Numbered from the stretch's first letter, positions 34,844 through 44,688 are shown. The stretch: DNA of 64,000 nucleotides from Thiogranum sp963752745 (GCA_963752745.1 CAVWAK010000039.1:1-64000); one strand, 5' to 3'. Program-made: numbers and translations. The notes: generated by a model from the letters alone, not told the origin.

Positions 34844-37087
34844 CTATTCGGAGTTTACGCTATCAACACGCTGCAGACCGCGCGGCAACTTCTTGCCCTT
34901 GCGACCACGGTCACCAATATAGGTTTCCAGATCAGATGCCTTCAATGTCAAATGCCGCTTGCCGGCATGAAGCACGAGGCAACCAGCCTTGGGTACACTG
35001 GCCACTGCCACCATGAATTCCTCCCGGCTGGCAAGCTTCTTGGGATTCACAGCCTGTATCTTGATGCCTTTGCCACGGTTCAGTCGCGGCACTTCTGCAG
35101 TGGGTATCACCAACATCTGGCCCTGTAGATTTACTGCAGCGAGCTGATCGGTTTCCGGATCGGTTACCGCGGCAGGCGGTAACACCTCGGCATTTTTGGG
35201 TACTGACAAGAGAGACTTGCCGGCCTTGGTGCGTGCCGCCATATCGCCCAATCTTGCGACAAAACCGTAGCCGGCATCGCTCGCCAGCAGATACAAACTA
35301 TCCGGGTCTCCCGCCATGACGCCAACAAATCGCGCGCCGTCCGGCGGATTGAAACGCCCGGTCAAAGGCTCACCCTGCCCTCGCGCTGACGGCAGACTGT
35401 GTGCAGCCAGAGTGTAGGCACGCCCGGTGGAATCCAGAAACACCACCTGCTGATTGGTGCGTCCCAGCGCTGCTGCACGGAAGCTGTCTCCCGCTTTGTA
35501 GCTCAGGCTGATGGGATCAATATCGTGGCCCTTGGCAGCACGCACCCAGCCTTTTTCAGAGAGCACAATGGTCACTGGCTCACTGGGTATCAGCGCAGTT
35601 TCATCGAGTGCCTGTGCGGCCTCGCGTTCTATCAACAGGGAACGCCGCTCGTCGCCGTATGTTTCTGTATCAGCGTTAATTTCTTTTTTCACCAGCGTTT
35701 TCAAACGCTGCTTGGAGGACAATATTTTCTGCAGCGAATCGCGTTCCTGGCTGAGCTCGTCCTGCTCACCACGAATTTTCATCTCCTCGAGTTTAGCCAG
35801 GTGACGAAGCTTCAGGTCAAGGATGGCATCAGCCTGCAGTTCACTGATTTTGAAACGCTTCATAAGCACCGGACGCGGCTCATCCTCACGGCGGATTATC
35901 GCGATGACTTCATCGATATTCAGATAAGCGATCATCAGCCCGTCGAGGATATGCAGGCGATCCAGTACCTTGTCCAGCCGGTACTGCAGACGCCGCGTCA
36001 CCGTGACTATACGGAATTCAAGCCACTCCCTGAGAAGACTGCGCAGATCCTTGACTGCGGGCCGTCCGTCGAGGCCGATCATGTTCATGTTTACGCGATA
36101 ACTGCGTTCCAGATCGGTCGTCGCAAACAGGTGCGACATCAGCACTTCGGCTTCGATACGGTTGGAACGCGGCACAATTACCAGTCGCGTGGGGTTTTCG
36201 TGGTCAGATTCATCGCGTAAATCAGCCACCATAGGCAGCTTCTTGGCGGCCATCTGACCAGCGATCTGTTCCAGAATCTTGTTACCGGAGACCTGATAAG
36301 GTAACTCGGTCACAACAATATCGCCGCCTTCCTGCTCAAAGCACGCACGAATACGCACGCTGCCATTCCCTGACCGATATGCCGCCATCAAATCAGCGCG
36401 CGGCGTAATTATTTCGCCCCCGGTAGGATAATCCGGTCCCTGGACATACTCACACAAGTCCTCCACAGTCGCCTTGGGGTTTTCCAGCAGATGTACAGCT
36501 GCTACTGAAACTTCTTTGAGGTTGTGCGGTGGAATATCGGTAGCCATACCGACCGCAATACCGGTAGCCCCGTTCAAAAGCACCGCGGGCAGCCGCGCCG
36601 GTAACAGTGTCGGTTCCTTCAAGGTACCGTCGAAGTTGGGCGCCCAGTCGACCGTGCCCTCGCCCAGCTCGGACAGCAAGACCTCTGCAAATGGTGTCAG
36701 TCGCGCCTCCGTGTAGCGCATCGCCGCAAATGACTTGGGGTCATCGGGCGAACCCCAGTTACCCTGACCGTCTACCAGCGGGTAACGGAATGAAAACCCC
36801 TGCGCCATGTGCACCATGGCCTCGTAACAGGCCGAATCACCGTGCGGATGAAACTTACCCAGCACATCACCTACGGTGCGCGCGGATTTCTTGAACTTGG
36901 CCCGTGCCGACAAACCCAGCTCTGACATGGCATAAATGATACGTCGTTGCACCGGTTTCAGGCCGTCACCGATATGCGGTAGTGCGCGATCAAGGATCAC
37001 GTACATGGAATAATCCAGGTACGCTTTCTCGGTAAACGTATGCAGGGGAAGTGTTTCTATCGTATCCAGCGTTGTGTCGGTCGCCAT
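34844..37087 (-). CDS. parC: DNA topoisomerase IV subunit A
   Basis: ParC is the DNA-cleaving subunit of topoisomerase IV, which unlinks daughter chromosomes. The catalytic Tyr125 lies in 'AAMRYTEARLTPF'. The quinolone region reads 'HPHGDSACYEAM', with Ser85 and Glu89 at the positions usually mutated in resistance, i.e. wild type. A C-terminal propeller region follows the coiled coil. The length of 747 aa is normal. It is separated from parE by the double-PilZ gene. Confidence 0.97.
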   Translation of the reverse strand: MATDTTLDTIETLPLHTFTEKAYLDYSMYVILDRALPHIGDGLKPVQRRIIYAMSELGLSARAKFKKSARTVGDVLGKFHPHGDSACYEAMVHMAQGFSFRYPLVDGQGNWGSPDDPKSFAAMRYTEARLTPFAEVLLSELGEGTVDWAPNFDGTLKEPTLLPARLPAVLLNGATGIAVGMATDIPPHNLKEVSVAAVHLLENPKATVEDLCEYVQGPDYPTGGEIITPRADLMAAYRSGNGSVRIRACFEQEGGDIVVTELPYQVSGNKILEQIAGQMAAKKLPMVADLRDESDHENPTRLVIVPRSNRIEAEVLMSHLFATTDLERSYRVNMNMIGLDGRPAVKDLRSLLREWLEFRIVTVTRRLQYRLDKVLDRLHILDGLMIAYLNIDEVIAIIRREDEPRPVLMKRFKISELQADAILDLKLRHLAKLEEMKIRGEQDELSQERDSLQKILSSKQRLKTLVKKEINADTETYGDERRSLLIEREAAQALDETALIPSEPVTIVLSEKGWVRAAKGHDIDPISLSYKAGDSFRAAALGRTNQQVVFLDSTGRAYTLAAHSLPSARGQGEPLTGRFNPPDGARFVGVMAGDPDSLYLLASDAGYGFVARLGDMAARTKAGKSLLSVPKNAEVLPPAAVTDPETDQLAAVNLQGQMLVIPTAEVPRLNRGKGIKIQAVNPKKLASREEFMVAVASVPKAGCLVLHAGKRHLTLKASDLETYIGDRGRKGKKLPRGLQRVDSVNSE

Positions 37088-37161
37088 ACCCGTCCCGTTA
37101 TCAGATTCGAACGGGGATCATTCTAACTGGAAACGGGCGTCGTATGACACCGGTCAATTTA

Positions 37162-39696
37162 CTAGGCTGAGTTCCTGGCCTGACGCAGTAATGTCCACTC
37201 GGCAGTAATATCGAACATTTCACCGTGGCCCACCAGAGAGTGCACCAGATCCGAGAGTTTAATTGCCCGGTGTTTAGAATGGGTACGCACCGTATCGATC
37301 ATTTTCTCCACGGCTTTTTCATCCAGCTTCTGACTGAATGTCGATAACAGCTTGACCACCCGCCAGTCGGCATATTCGGTCAGGCGCATCTGGAATGCCT
37401 CACGTCGCGCATCAGTAGCAAAATCAAGTTCAGTTGCAGAATGGAGGAAGCTCTCCCCTGTCATTTCATCAACTTCCTTGTACAGATACATTTCCAGCTC
37501 ATAAGGTGTCGGCGCCTCGCTATCGCTGCGGCTCTGGCGTAACAGAATCTGTACAGCATCATACAAGGCTGATACTACACGTCCTTCATTCAGGCAGCGG
37601 AAATCAGGGCCATCGTCAGACTCGAAGAAACTACGCAACGGGCTAACCGACTCAGGTATGCCGACAAACTGTAAATGTGCCCCGCCCTCCACGCTTCTCG
37701 CCAGGAAAAACGGTATCGTCGGAGTATTGGCCGCCAATACAGCTTCATAGACGCGCGATGTTGTCGCCCCCCATATGTCGCCAATATCGACGCCCAGTTT
37801 ATGCTGGTTTTTGGTGATCAGCTCGACAAAAAACTCCTTCAGTCCTTCGCGTTTTCCACCGAGCACACGCTCCAGCATCAACACAGTCCCTGCTTCTTCA
37901 TTGCGTGTATGTATTACCCGGTAAGGGATATCCATGAGGTTTGTTGCCGACTTCTTCTGTTGCAACGACACCAGGCCTATCTTTACGGTGGCACCCTTTT
38001 TAACGCCCACCTTTTTATCCAGCTGAATGCGCATACCGCGCGTGGAGATATCCTTGGACGTCCCCTGCAAGGTCTTTGAACCTATGCTCACATCCACCCC
38101 GGTTTCCGCCAGGTAGCGATCTTCACGCCGGCGCTCAACATACCCGAACCGGATCAGCTCCGGATGCAATGCTTCGGGTGTCATTTCCAGTCTCTCCATG
38201 GCCTTGCCATCAACCACACGGCGCGATTCCGTGCCTACCCAGGCCAACGCCTGACCACCATCGTGTGCGCCCTCATGTTCAACCATCTGACTGAAGGCCT
38301 GGGTGACATCAACGATATAGCCCACCAGTCGCATGGATTGCAAACGCTCACGTAACCGCGTCATCTGGCTTTCGGATTTGTACTGCAGCCGCTGCGAAAC
38401 CTCATCCAGTTTTCTATCCGGCACCGGCACGACGGGCACTGCACTGACCTGCACCTTGACGATACAGTGCTCCGGCTGCTGCAGCGCGTGTGCAACAAAC
38501 GCCTGAAACGTCTGCCAGTCCCCAGACTCGAAATCCGCCGCGGAGTGGATGCGCAAACACTCATCCTGGTCGCCGCGTTCGCGGTACATGGCAAGCACGT
38601 AGCTTGCACCCTCGTTCAACTGCTGCAGCCGATGAGGCAGACACATCGGTGTAAAATTATAGTTGTCAGCGTCAGTACAGAAAAAGTGGGCAAGGTGTGC
38701 ATTTCCCTCACTCATGGCAACCGCCTGAACCCTCAGTTCCCCGCTCTCATCCTGTTCAACAAAGAAAGGAATCTGGCTGGCACTCTGTGCATAGCTACGT
38801 TCGTACAACCAGCTCTGTACCGAGCGATACTCGTCCTCGGCATCAAGTTTATATTTGCGCTGGTGTTGCTCCACCAGATTCCCGATAACTTCAGAGAAAC
38901 CGGCCGGCCTGTCCATATTGACACGCTGCAAACACAGTGCTGTTTCTGCCTCGCGTGGTTCTATCCTGACAACGCGGTACTTGATGTACTCCTGCTCGAC
39001 ACCGCCATCTTCGGTCAATACGCCACCGAGGAATGTCACCTGGATATCCTGGCCGACCTTGAAGGTTGTAAGTCCCTTGATGTTGATGCGCAAACCGCAA
39101 ACTGAAATATCCCGTGTTATCGCATTGGTGCGTATATTGCCACGCTGCAGTGTTACCGAGCAGGCGTACTGCAGCCGGGGATGTTCACGCCTGCGAAAGT
39201 AACCCAGCGGCAACTGGTCAGGATTTTCCGTCAGCCCGGTAACTTCACGGGCATTCCCGTCACCGGACTCACCATCACGTTCAAGAGCGGCAGCGCGTGC
39301 ACGCTCAAGCCGCCGCTGCTCAAGTTCAGCACGCCTGCGGTCCTCCTCCTCACGCGCATCGGTCTGCGCCTGGATAGTATGTTCGCCGCCGACAATAGCC
39401 TCAAAGGTGCCGACAGTGAAAACACCCCGGTTTTCCTGCAAGCCCTGCTCGAACATCTGGAAAGAAATATCGTCCAGGTAGTGCACCCGGTCATTGAATG
39501 CGTAACGTCGACACTCTCCGGCCACGCGGCCACGCATATCGATGGTCTGGAAACAGGGGCGCGTCAGACGGGAATCTTCCATGCGCTTGAGAAAACGACC
39601 AGTATCCGAACTCTCAACCACGATTTCGGTGACCAGCTCCTTGTCATCGGAACCGATCTTGGTGCGTTTAAAATGTTTGACGACGACTTCGCCCAT
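37162..39696 (-). CDS. Large cytosolic protein with two PilZ domains
   Basis: This 844-aa protein has no membrane segment. PilZ domain 1 (about 165-290) has Arg170-x3-Arg174 ('YFRRREHPRLQY') and 'DISVCGLRI'. PilZ domain 2 (about 520-620) has 'VERRREDRYLAET' and 'DISTRGMRI'. Both carry the full RxxxR...DxSxxG cyclic-di-GMP signature. An Arg/Glu-rich coiled coil (about 112-140) precedes domain 1. The N-terminal domain and the regions after each PilZ are unknown. It lies between parE and parC with 74 bp to parC, so it may share their transcription. A role as a cyclic-di-GMP receptor is a firm inference; the output is unknown. Confidence 0.82.
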   Translation of the reverse strand: MGEVVVKHFKRTKIGSDDKELVTEIVVESSDTGRFLKRMEDSRLTRPCFQTIDMRGRVAGECRRYAFNDRVHYLDDISFQMFEQGLQENRGVFTVGTFEAIVGGEHTIQAQTDAREEEDRRRAELEQRRLERARAAALERDGESGDGNAREVTGLTENPDQLPLGYFRRREHPRLQYACSVTLQRGNIRTNAITRDISVCGLRINIKGLTTFKVGQDIQVTFLGGVLTEDGGVEQEYIKYRVVRIEPREAETALCLQRVNMDRPAGFSEVIGNLVEQHQRKYKLDAEDEYRSVQSWLYERSYAQSASQIPFFVEQDESGELRVQAVAMSEGNAHLAHFFCTDADNYNFTPMCLPHRLQQLNEGASYVLAMYRERGDQDECLRIHSAADFESGDWQTFQAFVAHALQQPEHCIVKVQVSAVPVVPVPDRKLDEVSQRLQYKSESQMTRLRERLQSMRLVGYIVDVTQAFSQMVEHEGAHDGGQALAWVGTESRRVVDGKAMERLEMTPEALHPELIRFGYVERRREDRYLAETGVDVSIGSKTLQGTSKDISTRGMRIQLDKKVGVKKGATVKIGLVSLQQKKSATNLMDIPYRVIHTRNEEAGTVLMLERVLGGKREGLKEFFVELITKNQHKLGVDIGDIWGATTSRVYEAVLAANTPTIPFFLARSVEGGAHLQFVGIPESVSPLRSFFESDDGPDFRCLNEGRVVSALYDAVQILLRQSRSDSEAPTPYELEMYLYKEVDEMTGESFLHSATELDFATDARREAFQMRLTEYADWRVVKLLSTFSQKLDEKAVEKMIDTVRTHSKHRAIKLSDLVHSLVGHGEMFDITAEWTLLRQARNSA

Positions 39697-39729
39697 AGTC
39701 CTTACGCTTCCATGTCAGCGCATTACTGC

Positions 39730-39758
39730 TATATAAGCCTTATATTTCAATACGTTAA
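39730..39758 (-). promoter_or_regulatory. Possible promoter for the double-PilZ gene
   Basis: TTAACG (39758-39753) and TATATA (39735-39730) are spaced 17 bp on the minus strand, about 34 bp before the ATG at 39696. The region is AT-rich, so the match is only moderate. A CCGGC/GCCGG hairpin after parE lies just upstream but has no T-run. Confidence 0.4.
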
Positions 39759-39793
39759 TGAATTTTCCGGCAAAAATAGCCGGTGAACACGAC

Positions 39794-41680
39794 CTATATA
39801 TCGGCAAGATTGCCGTTTTTCTCCAGCCAGGAACGGCGATCGGAGGAGCGATTTTTGGCCAGCAACAGGTCCAGGGTCTTGTGACTATCATCATCTGCTG
39901 ACAGCGTCAGCTGAACCAGTCTGCGAGTATCCGGATCTATGGTTGTTTCACGCAGCTGCAACGGGTTCATTTCACCCAGACCCTTGAAGCGCTGCACATT
40001 TATCTTGCCCTTTATATGTTCGGCTGCAATACGGTCAAGCACACCCTGCTGCTCGGCGTCATCCAGCGCATAGAACACCTGTTTGCCAACATCGATGCGA
40101 TAAAGCGGTGGCATGGCAACATACACGTGCCCTGCCTCGACCAGTGGCTGAAAGTGACGCAGGAACAATGCACACAGCAGCGTGGCAATATGTAGTCCAT
40201 CAGAATCGGCGTCAGCCAGAATACATATCTTGCCATAACGCAGATTTTTCAATTCCGGCAAGCCCGGCTCAACACCGATCGCCAGCGCAATGTCATGCAC
40301 CGCCTGCGATGCCAAAACCTCGGCTGCATCGACCTCCCAGGTGTTGAGTATCTTGCCGCGCAACGGCATAACAGCCTGGTATTGCCTGTCCCGGGCCTGC
40401 TTGGCAGACCCCCCGGCCGAATCACCCTCAACCAGAAACAGTTCGGAACGCGCCAGATCATTGCTACTGCAATCGGCCAGCTTGCCCGGCAAAGCCGGCC
40501 CGCTGGTAACCTTTTTCCGGATCACTTTCTTGCCGGCTCGTTGACGACTCTGGGCATTCTGAATAGCCAGCTGTGCAATCTGCTCGCCAGCCTCGGTATG
40601 CTGGTTCAGCCACAAACTGAAACCATCTTTGACCACGCCACTCACAAAGGCCGCGCACTCGCGCGACGACAGGCGCTCCTTTGTCTGTCCGGAAAACTGA
40701 GGGTCGACCAGCTTGACAGAGAGGATGTAGGTGCAGCGCTCCCAGACATCATCCGGAGTAATTTTTACACCGCGCGGCAACAGGCTGCGAAATTCACAAA
40801 ACTCACGTATCGCTTCGGTAAGTCCGGTACGCAGGCCATTTACGTGAGTGCCGCCCTGCGCGGTGGGAATGAGGTTGACATAACTCTCGGCCACCAGCTC
40901 ACCGCCTTCCGGCAACCAGGCCAGCGCCCATTCAGCCGCCTCGACATTACCTTCCATCTTGCCAACAAACGGCTCCTCGGGAAGACAAACCGCCTCACCC
41001 AGCGCGTTGACGAGGTAATCCCGTAAACCATCTTCGTAATACCAGGTTTCTTTTTCCCCGGATTTTTCATCAAGCAGTGTGACTTCAAGACCGGGACACA
41101 ATACCGCCTTGGCGCGCAGTACATGTTTCAGCCGCGGCAAGGAAATTTTTGCTGCATCAAAGAACTGTGCATCCGGCCAGAAACGAATTGTAGTACCTGT
41201 ATTCTGCTTGCCTACCTTGCCGACCTCATCAAGCCCCGACACTTTCTCGCCGCTCCTGAAGGCCAGGTTGTACTCAACACCTCCACGCCGCACCCAGATT
41301 TCCAGGTTTTTGGACAAAGCGTTAACAACTGATACTCCCACGCCATGTAAACCGCCCGAAAACTGGTAATTTTTGTTGGAGAACTTGCCACCGGCGTGCA
41401 GGCGGGTAAGGATAACCTCGGCCCCGGAAACGCCCTCCTCCGGATGAATATCCACCGGCATGCCACGACCGTCGTCTTTGACTTGCAAAGAACCGTCCTT
41501 GAACAGCGTGACCTCGACCTTTTTGGCATAACCGGCCATGGCCTCGTCGACACTGTTGTCGATCACTTCCTGGGCAAGGTGATTGGGGCGAGTGGTATCG
41601 GTATACATACCCGGGCGCTTGCGCACCGGGTCAAGCCCGCTAAGGACTTCTATGGAAGCGGCATCGTATTGGTTGGCCAT
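39794..41680 (-). CDS. parE: DNA topoisomerase IV subunit B
   Basis: ParE is the ATPase subunit of topoisomerase IV. The GHKL domain shows 'EVIDNSVDEAMAGYAKKVEV', 'DDGRGMPVDIHPEEGVSGAE' and 'GGLHGVGVSVVNALS'. The Toprim domain shows 'LFLVEGDSAGGSAKQARDR' and 'ADADSDGLHIATLL'. The length of 628 aa is as in E. coli (630). parC lies on the same strand beyond the PilZ gene. Confidence 0.97.
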   Translation of the reverse strand: MANQYDAASIEVLSGLDPVRKRPGMYTDTTRPNHLAQEVIDNSVDEAMAGYAKKVEVTLFKDGSLQVKDDGRGMPVDIHPEEGVSGAEVILTRLHAGGKFSNKNYQFSGGLHGVGVSVVNALSKNLEIWVRRGGVEYNLAFRSGEKVSGLDEVGKVGKQNTGTTIRFWPDAQFFDAAKISLPRLKHVLRAKAVLCPGLEVTLLDEKSGEKETWYYEDGLRDYLVNALGEAVCLPEEPFVGKMEGNVEAAEWALAWLPEGGELVAESYVNLIPTAQGGTHVNGLRTGLTEAIREFCEFRSLLPRGVKITPDDVWERCTYILSVKLVDPQFSGQTKERLSSRECAAFVSGVVKDGFSLWLNQHTEAGEQIAQLAIQNAQSRQRAGKKVIRKKVTSGPALPGKLADCSSNDLARSELFLVEGDSAGGSAKQARDRQYQAVMPLRGKILNTWEVDAAEVLASQAVHDIALAIGVEPGLPELKNLRYGKICILADADSDGLHIATLLCALFLRHFQPLVEAGHVYVAMPPLYRIDVGKQVFYALDDAEQQGVLDRIAAEHIKGKINVQRFKGLGEMNPLQLRETTIDPDTRRLVQLTLSADDDSHKTLDLLLAKNRSSDRRSWLEKNGNLADI

Positions 41681-41743
41681 CTAAACCTTAAAATTCGGAA
41701 ATGAAATATCCGGTCATATGCTACCGAAAGCTTTGGCAATGTT

Positions 41744-42307
41744 CTATTCTTCTTCCCACAGCAACTGTTGCCCATGCCCCTGCGCTTCCAGGCGGTCCCT
41801 GATTACGCCAATCCTGTCACCGGACGGTAACGGACAGAAATAGTGATCAGCGAGTACCATACGATAGAGATCCTGTCGGTTGCGGCGGATAAACGCCCAG
41901 TCTGAACCAGGCGTCGGTCGAAACTGGCCATTGCTGCCGTAAGCATAACGTTTGACCTTGCGCTGGCCACACATTATGCCCTCATAACTGACATTCTCGG
42001 CACTCGAGCGAGATTGCAGAACCACGGTATATCGCACCACCCGGTCTTTACCGATAGACAGTGAGTCGGGATCAACAAAAACTGTAAAGGGATAGTCGAA
42101 GCGACCTATATCCAGAGCTAACAGTGCATCTTTACGTGGATAGGCGGGCAGCGTTACATCCAGCTCTTTCCACTCGGAACCGGGCGGCGCCTTGTACGGG
42201 TGGAACGCGTCGCCATCACCTTCATCATGGAAGACGTCTTCGGCAGACATTGCTGTCTGGCTGAGCCCCAGGCACGCAAACAAGAATAAAATCGACCTTA
42301 ATAGCAT
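41744..42307 (-). CDS. CNP1-like secreted protein
   Basis: A signal peptide (start at 42307, 'MLLRSILFLFACLGLSQTAM', ending near S-A) is followed by a CNP1-like domain. The family pattern is 'PPGSEWKELDVTLPAYP', 'FVDPDSLSIGKDRVVRYTVV' and 'YEGIMCGQRKVKRYAYG'. Two cysteines may form a disulfide. The mature protein is periplasmic and about 165 aa. No function is known for the family. It lies 63 bp beyond parE, convergent with nothing, possibly as a single gene. Confidence 0.82.
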   Translation of the reverse strand: MLLRSILFLFACLGLSQTAMSAEDVFHDEGDGDAFHPYKAPPGSEWKELDVTLPAYPRKDALLALDIGRFDYPFTVFVDPDSLSIGKDRVVRYTVVLQSRSSAENVSYEGIMCGQRKVKRYAYGSNGQFRPTPGSDWAFIRRNRQDLYRMVLADHYFCPLPSGDRIGVIRDRLEAQGHGQQLLWEEE

Positions 42308-42395
42308 GTCGCGTATTAAACAGCTTTGCGGGCCGGCTGACAAACTGCCTCTCAGCCAGCCCGAATGCGCGGCCGGGACTATTCTTCAGGAAATA

Positions 42396-42842
42396 TCAAC
42401 TTTCGACCTTGATCCGCTTCGGCAGCACTTTTGCCTGTTTTGGAATCACCACCTCAAGCACGCCATCTTTGGATCTGGCGTTGATACCATCAGCATCGAC
42501 AGTATCCGGCATACTAAAGCGCCGGGAAAAACTGCCACGTACGCGTTCCACACGCTTGTAGCCCTCGCGATCTTCGCTGGATTCGCTTTGGCGCTCACCC
42601 TTGATCGATAGCACACCATGTTCCATCTTTACTTCGATGTCTTCGGGATTCACACCCGGCACATCGGCATGAATAACATACCGGTGCTCTTCCTCGCGGA
42701 TATCCACCGCCGGCGTCCAGTCGCTGGCTGCGAGCGGATCGCCATCTTCAGCCGGGCGACGTACACGTGCATTGAACATACGGCCGATATCAGCATGCCG
42801 TTGATTTAAAAGACCCCAGGGTTCATAACGTACGAGAGACAT
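42396..42842 (-). CDS. Small heat-shock protein, Hsp20 family
   Basis: This alpha-crystallin holdase binds unfolding proteins. The ATG at 42842 follows a perfect AGGAGG. The 148-aa protein has a short N-terminal arm, the crystallin domain ('DIREEEHRYVIHADVPGVN', 'GVLSIKGERQSESSED', 'SKDGVLEVVIPK') and a C-terminal I-x-V-like tail ('KRIKVES'). A nearly perfect sigma-32 promoter lies about 60 bp upstream. Confidence 0.95.
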   Translation of the reverse strand: MSLVRYEPWGLLNQRHADIGRMFNARVRRPAEDGDPLAASDWTPAVDIREEEHRYVIHADVPGVNPEDIEVKMEHGVLSIKGERQSESSEDREGYKRVERVRGSFSRRFSMPDTVDADGINARSKDGVLEVVIPKQAKVLPKRIKVES

Positions 42843-42900
42843 TGCATACCTCCTGCTATTCAAACTTTAAGGTCGCCAACAGAGCGCCTTTCGATAGTCG

Positions 42901-42934
42901 TTATATGGGAACGCTGAACGCGCCTTTCAAGGGG
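42901..42934 (-). promoter_or_regulatory. Sigma-32 (RpoH) heat-shock promoter for hsp20
   Basis: The minus strand reads CCCCTTGAAA (42934-42925), a 15-bp spacer and CCCATATAA (42909-42901). This matches the RpoH consensus CCCTTGAA / CCCCATATA nearly base for base. The start site would fall near 42893, leaving about 50 nt of leader before the AGGAGG. No other gene start lies near it on this strand. Confidence 0.88.
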
Positions 42935-42968
42935 CGATACAGAAAAATACCGCAACCACTGGAAGGCG

Positions 42969-43886
42969 CTAGAAACGCACCACGAGCAACCAGGCAAGAA
43001 ACCCTGCACCGACCAGTGATGCCAGCAGGGTATAGAGCGCATGACGCCGGTACCTGTCAACCAGCAGAAACTGCGGTTTGGCAGATATAAGAAATGGATA
43101 ACGGTCATGATGACTGGCGCGAATCACGTTGGTCTCGGCCTCTGCAGAACGTGCAGCGCGATCAGCAATCACTTCACGCTGCGCCTGCTGGCGTGCTGTC
43201 TGCCATTCATCGTTATCAATACTGCCATCAGCATCTGCATCAAGTCGTTTCAGTAACCCCGACTGATCCTGCTTCCAGCGTTTCAGTAGCGCAGAGACCT
43301 CTGCACTAACGGTATTATCTGTGCTGCGAACCGTATCGAACCAGCCCAGGATATACAGTTCCCGGCCATCAATTCGCTCTTCGGTATAGCGATAACGGGT
43401 GCCTAACAATTCCCCGAAAAAGCCTTTCTCTTCGTAAACACCCGGCCATTTTGTGCTTCCGTACCAGACCTTTTTGACACCGGGAGTGACTTCGGCCTTG
43501 CGCGGATCAACCAGGCATTCGCCGGTAGAGTCATAAAACAAAAAAGGTGTTTCGCTACTGCCAGACTCGACATCCGACCAGTTTGAGCCCGAGCGACTGC
43601 TGTGCTTTTCCTTTTCGATCTTGAATCGGTACCAGACACAGGACGTTTTAGTCAGAGGTGACGTAATCGGCTGCTCCAACAGGCTCCTGCCAGCCCCTTC
43701 CAGCTCTATATAGCCTTGAGGTGCAGATCTCACCAGTGCGGTTGGTGTGTCTTCAATAACTCTCGCGCGATGAAAATTTCGCCAGATAAGGTAAAAGAAA
43801 TAAAGCGTCAGTGTGCCGAAAACCACGGCAAATATTGCGAAATGCAACAGCGCCATTGTTTGAACATCTTCGATTAAACCCGACAT
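42969..43886 (-). CDS. GIDE-domain membrane protein with an EF-hand
   Basis: This 305-aa protein is related to the GIDE domain of the eukaryotic mitochondrial E3 ligase MUL1/MAPL, but has no RING finger. A membrane helix at 12-34 and another at about 283-303 flank the GIDE region ('GYIELEGAG', 'SPLTKTSCVWYRFKIE', 'FFGELLGTRYRYTEERI'). A canonical EF-hand loop follows at residues 216-227 (D-A-D-A-D-G-S-I-D-N-D-E), which predicts Ca2+ binding. It sits 15 bp after lemA, a common pairing for bacterial GIDE proteins. The function is unknown; membrane organisation or stress is a guess. Confidence 0.8.
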   Translation of the reverse strand: MSGLIEDVQTMALLHFAIFAVVFGTLTLYFFYLIWRNFHRARVIEDTPTALVRSAPQGYIELEGAGRSLLEQPITSPLTKTSCVWYRFKIEKEKHSSRSGSNWSDVESGSSETPFLFYDSTGECLVDPRKAEVTPGVKKVWYGSTKWPGVYEEKGFFGELLGTRYRYTEERIDGRELYILGWFDTVRSTDNTVSAEVSALLKRWKQDQSGLLKRLDADADGSIDNDEWQTARQQAQREVIADRAARSAEAETNVIRASHHDRYPFLISAKPQFLLVDRYRRHALYTLLASLVGAGFLAWLLVVRF

Positions 43887-43901
43887 CAGGGTAGACCAAC
43901 G

Positions 43902-44486
43902 CTAGTCGCCAAACAGGCTCTTGATGCTTACATCGGCTTTTTCTTCATCGCTGAATTCCAGCAGGTCGAACGAACTGAAACCGAATTTTTTGGCGATAAT
44001 TACATCGGGAAACTGTTCGATGCGGACGTTATTCAGGTTAACACTTTCGTTATAGTACTCACGGCGATCAGCAATACTGTTCTCAAGCGCAGTAATCCTG
44101 TCCTGCAGATGCTGGAAAGTAGTATCCGCCTTCAACTCCGGGTAAGCCTCGGCAACTGCGAACAGATTACCCAACCCGAGACGCAGCTGTGTTTCCGCCG
44201 CCCCAAGCGCTCCAACATCACCACCTTCTCGCGCCCTGGACACTTGTGAGCGCGCTTCCATCACTTTGATCAGGGTTTCCTGCTCGTAGCCCATATACTG
44301 CTTGCAGACCTCAACAAGCTTGGGTAGCTCGTCATGTCGCTGCTTCAGCAGGACATCGATGTTCGACCAGGCCTTGGACACATTATGTTTGAGAGCGACC
44401 AGACTGTTGTAGATCTGTATCGCGTAGATCAGCAAGGCGGCAAATAACACACCGATAACAACCCAGACTATGGTACCCACTTCCAT
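43902..44486 (-). CDS. lemA: LemA family protein
   Basis: LemA proteins have one N-terminal membrane helix and a long three-helix bundle exposed to the periplasm. The features are the helix 'IVWVVIGVLFAALLIYAIQI', then 'IYNSLVALKHNVSKAWSNID' and the conserved 'YPELKADTTFQHLQ' and 'REYYNESV' segments. The length of 194 aa is typical. It is followed by the GIDE-domain gene (15 bp gap), an association seen in many bacteria. The molecular role is not established. Confidence 0.92.
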   Translation of the reverse strand: MEVGTIVWVVIGVLFAALLIYAIQIYNSLVALKHNVSKAWSNIDVLLKQRHDELPKLVEVCKQYMGYEQETLIKVMEARSQVSRAREGGDVGALGAAETQLRLGLGNLFAVAEAYPELKADTTFQHLQDRITALENSIADRREYYNESVNLNNVRIEQFPDVIIAKKFGFSSFDLLEFSDEEKADVSIKSLFGD

Positions 44487-44688
44487 GGAAGACTCTCCTT
44501 TTTACGCTACCGCGCTAAATGCTTGAATACTGAAGGGGTATAGCGGCGGACGCAAGCTGCGCCTTAATTTCCAGCGCTCACAGGCCAACATCGCAGGAGA
44601 GGGGGCGGCATGGCTAACCTGGTGACACTCCAGGCCACCAGCAATAAGGAAAAGCGGGTATCAGCAGGAAAACATGACACTACTGGTA

